The notes under the pieces were generated by a model. That model was not told the origin of the DNA and ran no database searches. It saw nothing but the letters and a program-made list of their open reading frames with translations. Below, piece by piece: positions 51,845 through 56,209 of a stretch of 56,209 nucleotides of DNA (positions within the stretch are counted from its first letter, which is position 1; every line of letters begins with the position of its first letter). The translations under genes and the position numbers were made by a program. Origin of the DNA: Terriglobia bacterium (GTDB lineage Bacteria; Acidobacteriota; Terriglobia; Bryobacterales; Bryobacteraceae). The stretch is taken from positions 1-56,209 of the forward strand of contig JAJPHS010000050.1 in assembly GCA_021325175.1 (NCBI GenBank), read 5' to 3'.

Positions 51845-52171
51845 TTGGCGAAAGTACACGAATATCTTCTGATTCTGGCGGACGGCAACTACGAAATCAC
51901 GAAATCGAACGGGCCGATCTGTTTTGAACAATCGCGGCAGGAGGTCGGCGGACACTTCGCCAACTTTGATCCGGGCGTGGGCAAAGGGTTCACGGCGCAA
52001 ATCAATGAAGACGGCAGCCGATTGAACCTGCCGCTCAACGGAGTTTTTAAAGACGTCGCGGGAAACGTATTAATCGGCCGGTCCCATGGCTCGGAGATGT
52101 GGGGATTGACGCCGCCCCAGCGCGACGAGCTTCTGGTCCGGCTCAGGCTGAACGGAAACCGTCGTCCCTAA
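51845..52171 (+). CDS. Hypothetical protein
   Basis: 108-residue protein, not recognised. Start TTG 51845 has GAGGTG about 5 bases upstream. Visible features are HEYLLILADGNYEITKSNGP at the N-terminus and PLNGVFKDVAGNVLIGRSHG. It has no signal peptide or membrane segment and looks like a small all-beta domain. Same strand and spacing as its small-gene neighbours. Confidence 0.6.
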   Translation: MAKVHEYLLILADGNYEITKSNGPICFEQSRQEVGGHFANFDPGVGKGFTAQINEDGSRLNLPLNGVFKDVAGNVLIGRSHGSEMWGLTPPQRDELLVRLRLNGNRRP

Positions 52172-52187
52172 CGATTGGAGAGTACCC

Positions 52188-52334
52188 ATGTCAAAGATGT
52201 GCGGCGATACCGCCCGTTTCTACCGGATTCGGGCGCAGAGGAACAGAAGACGGGCGCGAATCCGTGAACTGCGCGCGGAAATCGAAGCCCGGAAAGCCGC
52301 TTTTGCCCGCCCGGCCGAAAAGCCCGCGGCTTGA
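52188..52334 (+). CDS. Very small basic protein
   Basis: A 48-codon gene with GGAG 8-9 bases before its ATG. It encodes MCGDTARFYRIRAQRNRRR followed by an Arg/Glu-rich helix (IRELRAEIEARKAA) and a short Ala/Pro tail. The composition suggests an RNA- or ribosome-binding helix, but this is a guess. The next gene starts 2 bases after the stop. Confidence 0.55.
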   Translation: MSKMCGDTARFYRIRAQRNRRRARIRELRAEIEARKAAFARPAEKPAA

Positions 52335-52336
52335 CG

Positions 52337-52600
52337 ATGCGTCCCGGAACACCCGAAGCGCGTCCGGCGGACCCGCAGGAACCGAAACCACACAACCACG
52401 GCCGGATGTATCGCTGCAAGATGGTTCCCTTTAAGGGCGCGACGGAATACGGCGAGTGGTTCGCGACAGAATTGGAAGTGCAAACGGCGATGCGGAGTTT
52501 GGTTCGAAAACTCGGAACGCGGTATTACTGCGAGACGAGAAAGACAACGTGCCCGGAATGCGAAGCCGGCGAAGGCGAGAAGGTAATCTCCGTCCTGTAA
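52337..52600 (+). CDS. Hypothetical small protein with CPEC motif
   Basis: 87-residue protein, not recognised. MYRCKMVPFKGATEYGEWFA and VRKLGTRYYCETRKTTCPEC contain three or four cysteines that might bind zinc. ATG 52337 is chosen over an upstream TTG that lies inside the previous gene. Same strand as the preceding small genes. Confidence 0.55.
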   Translation: MRPGTPEARPADPQEPKPHNHGRMYRCKMVPFKGATEYGEWFATELEVQTAMRSLVRKLGTRYYCETRKTTCPECEAGEGEKVISVL

Positions 52601-52644
52601 ACAGCGGGCGGGGTTCGATGTTGACCGGCGGGCCGGTCACCGAT

Positions 52645-53796
52645 TCACTGGTATTTTTCGAGCAATCTGCGGGCGATAATCAATTTTTGCAGCTCATTGG
52701 TGCCTCCGCCGATCACCACCAGCGGAGCGTCGCGATAATATCTCTCCACCGGAAAATCTTTCGAATATCCGTTGCCGCCCAATATCCGCATCGCCTCGAA
52801 GGAAACCTCGGCCGCGGTTTCGGTGGCGAACAGCTTCGCCATGCCCGCCTCCAGATCGCAGCGCTCGCCGCGATCTTTTTTCTCCGCCGCCGATTCGATC
52901 AATAATCGCGACGCTTCGATTTTGGTCGCCATTTCGGCCAGTTTCGCCTGGATGAGCTGATGCTGCGCGATCGGTTTGCCGAAGGTCACCCGCTGCCGCG
53001 CGTAGCGGATCGCTTCCTCGAAGGCCGCCTGCGCCACGCCAAGGCCGCGCGCGGCGACGTTCAGCCGCTCGGCTTCGAGTCCGGTCATCGCCTGGACGAA
53101 ACCCTGGCCTTCGACGCCGCCGATCAGGTTTTCGGCGGGAACCGGAAAATTTTCGAAATGCAGCTCGCAGGTTTCCACCGTTTTGTATCCGAGCTTGTCG
53201 ATATCCCGGCTGACGATTAATCCCGGCGCGCCCTTCTCGATGACGAAGGCGCTCATGCCGCGATGGGCGGGCTTGGCTGAGGCATCTGTTTTGGCGAGCA
53301 GCAGAAAAGTATTTCCGTAGCGGGCGTTGGTGATCCACATTTTCGAGCCGTTGACGCGATACGTCGAGCCGTCGCGCGACGCCGTGGTCGAAATGTTTTG
53401 CAGATCGGTGCCGGCGTTGGACTCGGAAAGACAAATCCCGCCGCGCCGCTCGCCGCTCGCCAGGCCGGGAAGAAAGCGGCGCTTCTGATCTTCGGTTCCG
53501 AAACGGACCAGAACATCGCAGAGCACGCCGTGCGTGCCGATGATGCCGGCCAGTCCCAGCCAGCCGCGGGAAAGCTCGGTGAAGATTCGCGCGAAGGTGA
53601 CGTAATCGACCTCGCTGCCGCCGAACTGCTCGGGCACGTTCAATCCGAACAGGCCCATGCGCGCCATCTCGCCGGCGAGCGCGTGCGGGTATTCGCCGCG
53701 ATGCTCCATCGCGCTCGCCACCGGGATCACTTCACGCTCCACGAACTGGCGCACGGCTCGCAGAATGAGCCGCCGCTCCTCGGAGGGTTGAGACAT
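52645..53796 (-). CDS. Acyl-CoA dehydrogenase
   Basis: 383-residue FAD enzyme that introduces the 2,3 double bond of acyl-CoA (fatty-acid or branched-chain breakdown). Seen are AEMARMGLFGLNVPEQFGG, the FAD/substrate motif CLSESNAGTDLQNI, YRVNGSKMWITNA, GFVQAMTGLEAERLNVAARG, YARQRVTFGKPIAQHQLIQ and ILGGNGYSKDFPVERYYRD with the end GGGTNELQK. It is divergently transcribed from the dipeptidase gene. TAAAAT lies 6 bases before the ATG with no Shine-Dalgarno sequence, which suggests a leaderless message. The chain-length preference cannot be read. Confidence 0.94.
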   Translation of the reverse strand: MSQPSEERRLILRAVRQFVEREVIPVASAMEHRGEYPHALAGEMARMGLFGLNVPEQFGGSEVDYVTFARIFTELSRGWLGLAGIIGTHGVLCDVLVRFGTEDQKRRFLPGLASGERRGGICLSESNAGTDLQNISTTASRDGSTYRVNGSKMWITNARYGNTFLLLAKTDASAKPAHRGMSAFVIEKGAPGLIVSRDIDKLGYKTVETCELHFENFPVPAENLIGGVEGQGFVQAMTGLEAERLNVAARGLGVAQAAFEEAIRYARQRVTFGKPIAQHQLIQAKLAEMATKIEASRLLIESAAEKKDRGERCDLEAGMAKLFATETAAEVSFEAMRILGGNGYSKDFPVERYYRDAPLVVIGGGTNELQKLIIARRLLEKYQ

Positions 53797-53802
53797 TCTT
53801 CG

Positions 53803-53808
53803 ATTTTA
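53803..53808 (-). promoter_or_regulatory. Candidate -10 of a leaderless acyl-CoA dehydrogenase mRNA
   Basis: TAAAAT on the minus strand, 6 bases before the ATG (53796). It matches the -10 consensus at 5 of 6 positions; no clear -35 lies 17 bases upstream. Confidence 0.35.
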
Positions 53809-53845
53809 CGCGCTCGATCGCGGATCGCAGGTCCGCGGGCTGTGG

Positions 53846-53851
53846 CACAAT
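53846..53851 (+). promoter_or_regulatory. Candidate -10 of a leaderless dipeptidase mRNA
   Basis: CACAAT lies 8 bases before the ATG at 53860, with no Shine-Dalgarno sequence between. The -35 region is not recognisable. The layout mirrors those at 9674 and 53803. Confidence 0.35.
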
Positions 53852-53859
53852 AGCGGACT

Positions 53860-55014
53860 ATGAGAACGCTCATCGCCGCGATGGCACTGCTTGTTCCCCT
53901 GGCGGCTCAGGACGACATGGCTCGCGCGCGAAGAATTTCCGCCGAAGCCATCGGAATCGACAGCCACATCGATACCATCCAGCGCGTGCTGATCGGCAAC
54001 GCGGACATCAGCCAGCGCCTCGACTACGGGCACGTCGATATCCCGCGCCTGCATGAAGGCGGGATGAAAGCGCCCTGGTTCGCGCTGTGGGCGCCGACCT
54101 ATTATCGCGGCGCCGAAGCCGTTCGCCGCACGCTGGACCTGCGCGACGCCATGCAGCGCGTGCTCGACAGCCATCCCGGCGAGATCGAGCTGGCGCTGAA
54201 CGCCGGCGATATTGAGCGCATCGTCAAGTCGGGGAAAATCGCGGCCTTTTTATCGATTGAAGGCGGCCATCAGATCGACGACGATCTCGCCGTTCTGCGC
54301 ATGTATTATCGAATGGGCATCCGCTCCATGACGCTGTCACATTTCCGCGACAACGACTGGGCCGATTCCTCCACCGACACGCCCCGCCACAACGGCCTTA
54401 CCGATTTCGGCAAGGAAGTGGTGCGCGAAATGAACCGGCTCGGCATGGTAGTGGACGTCTCACACGTCTCCGATAAAACGTTTTATGACGCGATTGCGGT
54501 GAGCAGCAAGCCGGTGATTCTTTCGCACTCCTCCTGCCGCGCGCTGTCCGATGTTCCGCGCAATGTCACCGATGATATGCTGCGCGCGCTGGCCAAAAAC
54601 GGCGGCGTGATCGGGATCAATTTCGGCGAGGGATTTATCAGTCCCAAGGACGCGGCGAAACTGCGGTCGACCATTTCCAGCATGTCCGAGGCGCCGGAGA
54701 TGAGCGGAAAAACGCTCGACGATTACGCGGCCAGGGAGTACCAGCGCGATCTTCAGGGGTCCTTCAAAGCCGCCGCGACCATCGAGGATGTCGTGGCGCA
54801 CATCGATCACGCGGTGAAGATCGCCGGAATCGATCATGTCGGCATCGGCAGCGACTTCGACGGCATCACCGGGCCGCCGCGGGGGTTGGAGGATATTTCA
54901 AAAATGCCGTCACTGGTGGCGGCGCTGCTGCGCCACGGCTACAGCGAAGGCGACATCAAAAAAATTCTCGGAGGAAATACGCTGCGGGTGATCCGCGCGG
55001 TTACCGGCCGCTAG
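53860..55014 (+). CDS. Membrane dipeptidase (peptidase M19), secreted
   Basis: 384-residue zinc dipeptidase. After a signal peptide (about 1-16, ending LAAQ), the metal and catalytic motifs appear in order: IDSHIDT (His, Asp), SIEGGHQI (bridging Glu), VDVSHVSDKT, PVILSHSSCRAL (His pair region) and HVGIGSDFDG (Asp). It hydrolyses dipeptides, possibly also N-acyl amino acids, in the periplasm. Its 3' end overlaps the convergent small gene by 14 bases. Confidence 0.94.
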   Translation: MRTLIAAMALLVPLAAQDDMARARRISAEAIGIDSHIDTIQRVLIGNADISQRLDYGHVDIPRLHEGGMKAPWFALWAPTYYRGAEAVRRTLDLRDAMQRVLDSHPGEIELALNAGDIERIVKSGKIAAFLSIEGGHQIDDDLAVLRMYYRMGIRSMTLSHFRDNDWADSSTDTPRHNGLTDFGKEVVREMNRLGMVVDVSHVSDKTFYDAIAVSSKPVILSHSSCRALSDVPRNVTDDMLRALAKNGGVIGINFGEGFISPKDAAKLRSTISSMSEAPEMSGKTLDDYAAREYQRDLQGSFKAAATIEDVVAHIDHAVKIAGIDHVGIGSDFDGITGPPRGLEDISKMPSLVAALLRHGYSEGDIKKILGGNTLRVIRAVTGR

Positions 55015-55264
55015 CCTTCGCGCGCACGTTGAGTTTTTTCGCCGGGCGCGCCGGTTCCGCCGCCCGATGCGCCGGATAGCGCTCGCGCAGCCAGTTTTCA
55101 ATGACTTCGCGCTGCGTGGCGAGCAGGACGCGCTGCCATTTTACGACGCCGGTACGCTCGTTATATTCGGCCATCAGATACGATCCCTCGTTGAAAACAT
55201 GAATCAAATCGGTGGTGGCGCGTTTGAATTGAAAGGTCGAAAGTGCGGCGTGGTGCTTTTGCAT
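55001..55264 (-). CDS. Hypothetical protein
   Basis: 87-residue protein, not recognised. It begins MQKHHAALSTFQFKRATTDL with IHVFNEGSYLMAEYNERTG, then KWQRVLLATQREVIENWLRE and a basic, Pro/Ala-rich tail. The mixed alpha-beta N-terminal part and the lack of shadow-type composition suggest a real small gene, but the overlap with the dipeptidase 3' end is a caution. Confidence 0.5.
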   Translation of the reverse strand: MQKHHAALSTFQFKRATTDLIHVFNEGSYLMAEYNERTGVVKWQRVLLATQREVIENWLRERYPAHRAAEPARPAKKLNVRAKASGR

Positions 55265-55373
55265 CTTTGTAAATAGGATAGCATGGTCGAAAATAGCCCG
55301 CTGGTAAGATTGCTACAGTAATAGATTGTCGCGCGTCATTTCCTCTCCGGTTACCGCTCCCGCCGCGCGTTCG

Positions 55374-56209
55374 ATGAGCTGGCCGCAGCTCTATCTGGCT
55401 CTGAGTTTTACGACGCTGGCCACCCTTCTGCTCGAGCTGTCGCTGACCCGCATTTTTTCCGTCGTCTTTCATTACCACCTTGCGTTTCTGGCGATCTCGA
55501 TTGCGCTTTTCGGACTCGGCGCGGGCGGCGTTTTTTCCTACGTTGTCGCGGGATGGCGCGCGAATCTGTTCGAGGCGATGGGATATCTCGCCGCCGCCAA
55601 CGGAGCGGCGGTAGTCGCGTCTCTGTGGTTTCTTCTCTCGCGCGAAGGCGAATTGGGCTATTTCACCTTGGCCGCGGTCTATCTGGCCTGCTCCATTCCG
55701 TTCTTTTTCGCCGGCGCGATCGTTTCCCTGGCGATTTCCGAAGCGGTGGGCCGCATCGACCGCGCCTATTTTTTCGACCTTGCGGGCGCCGCCGGCGGAT
55801 GCCTGATTTTCATCGAGTTTCTCAATCTCTTCGGCGGGGCGGACACAGTGATCGCCGCCGGAGTTTTTTATTGCGTCGCGGCGGCCATCTGGTTCAATCT
55901 CTCCGGATCGAGCCGTTCGCGCGCCGGCGCGGTGGCGTTCTCGCTGCTGCTGGTGACGCTGATGGTGGTAAACCACAAAAGCCACTGGGTGGATGTCCAT
56001 TTCGCCAAGGGCCAGGAGCTCCCGGCGGAACGATTTGTGAAATGGAACAGCTTTTCCCGCGTCGGCGTCCATTTTGACGGCATCTGGAGCATCGTCATCG
56101 ACGGCGACGCGGCCACTGGGATCGCGGCCTTCGACTGGGACCACTGGAGTCCCGCCGAGCGCGCCGCGCTCATCCACAGCGGACCGGGATCGCCTTATCT
56201 GCTGCGGCC
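55374..56209 (+). CDS. Spermidine-synthase-like membrane protein, N-terminal part (3' truncated by window)
   Basis: The reading frame stays open to the last base without a stop, giving at least 278 residues. Six or seven membrane helices are seen, starting LYLALSFTTLATLLLELSLT and RIFSVVFHYHLAFLAISIAL, followed by VKWNSFSRVGVHFDG. These features belong to the membrane-fused spermidine-synthase-like (PABS) proteins common in Acidobacteriota; the methyltransferase-fold domain would lie beyond the window. An alternative start is TTG 55326, 6 bases after TACAGT (55314-55319). Neither start has a clear ribosome-binding site. Whether it makes polyamines is unknown. Confidence 0.8.
   Translation, partial: MSWPQLYLALSFTTLATLLLELSLTRIFSVVFHYHLAFLAISIALFGLGAGGVFSYVVAGWRANLFEAMGYLAAANGAAVVASLWFLLSREGELGYFTLAAVYLACSIPFFFAGAIVSLAISEAVGRIDRAYFFDLAGAAGGCLIFIEFLNLFGGADTVIAAGVFYCVAAAIWFNLSGSSRSRAGAVAFSLLLVTLMVVNHKSHWVDVHFAKGQELPAERFVKWNSFSRVGVHFDGIWSIVIDGDAATGIAAFDWDHWSPAERAALIHSGPGSPYLLR

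Noticed and set aside
1-56209. CRISPR arrays, tRNA or rRNA genes, transposases or integrases
   Set aside because: Looked for repeats with regular spacing, cloverleaf-like ends and transposase or recombinase motifs on both strands; none found by eye.

Overview
The window is GC-rich bacterial chromosome and reads like a soil Acidobacteriota genome, most plausibly the Bryobacterales/Solibacter side. That is an inference from several traits seen together: secreted proteins ending in the 'Solibacter-type' C-terminal domain (TIGR03437-like), a very large Oar-like TonB receptor with an N-terminal carboxypeptidase-regulatory domain, a DUF6152-like protein beside two secreted paralogues, and a membrane-embedded spermidine-synthase-like protein. 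No rRNA, tRNA, CRISPR array, integrase or intact insertion sequence was seen.

Layout. (1) 1-9640: the 3' half of a complex I (NADH:quinone oxidoreductase) operon, nuoF(partial)-G-H-J-K-L-M-N, tightly packed. nuoI is not in its usual place between H and J. A frameshifted four-helix-bundle (S23/TIGR02436-type) gene bounded by GGCC-rich inverted repeats has been inserted between nuoG and nuoH. (2) 9651-11819: a three-gene operon of small secreted proteins behind a promoter that implies a leaderless mRNA. (3) 11974-42624: a roughly 30 kb exopolysaccharide locus, almost all on the + strand. It holds export (SLBB protein, outer-membrane barrel, Wzz-type protein), control of assembly (AAA ATPase, BY-kinase), a NusG-like antiterminator, two polysaccharide deacetylases, two BioF2-like acyltransferases, an O-antigen-ligase-type protein, a flippase, six glycosyltransferases, a PglC-PglF fusion that primes and modifies the first sugar, and a UDP-sugar 6-dehydrogenase. 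Three paralogous secreted TIG plus beta-helix proteins are interspersed. The gene content resembles exosortase (XrtA/PEP-CTERM)-type EPS loci, but neither an exosortase nor a PEP-CTERM protein is present. (4) 42707-44832: a minus-strand pair, a YdcF-family protein and a sigma-54 activator whose receiver domain lacks the phosphorylated Asp. A sigma-54-like promoter sits directly before the first EPS export gene, so this activator is a good candidate regulator of the locus. (5) 45233-50451: PQQ-type sugar dehydrogenase, a decayed glycosyltransferase pseudogene in what looks like empty sequence, and a 1081-residue TonB-dependent receptor. (6) 50686-52600: a run of small genes (RRM protein, degenerate GIY-YIG protein, small unknowns). 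(7) 52645-56209: acyl-CoA dehydrogenase, secreted M19 dipeptidase, a small unknown and the start of a spermidine-synthase-like membrane protein cut by the window end.

How it works together: the EPS genes would make a lipid-linked repeat unit (fusion protein plus glycosyltransferases), flip it, polymerise it and export it under BY-kinase control. Deacetylases and acyltransferases would decorate the chain. The NusG paralogue would keep polymerase moving through the long operon. The beta-helix proteins are candidates for polymer binding or cleavage outside the cell. All functions are read from sequence motifs and family knowledge; no database search was run.
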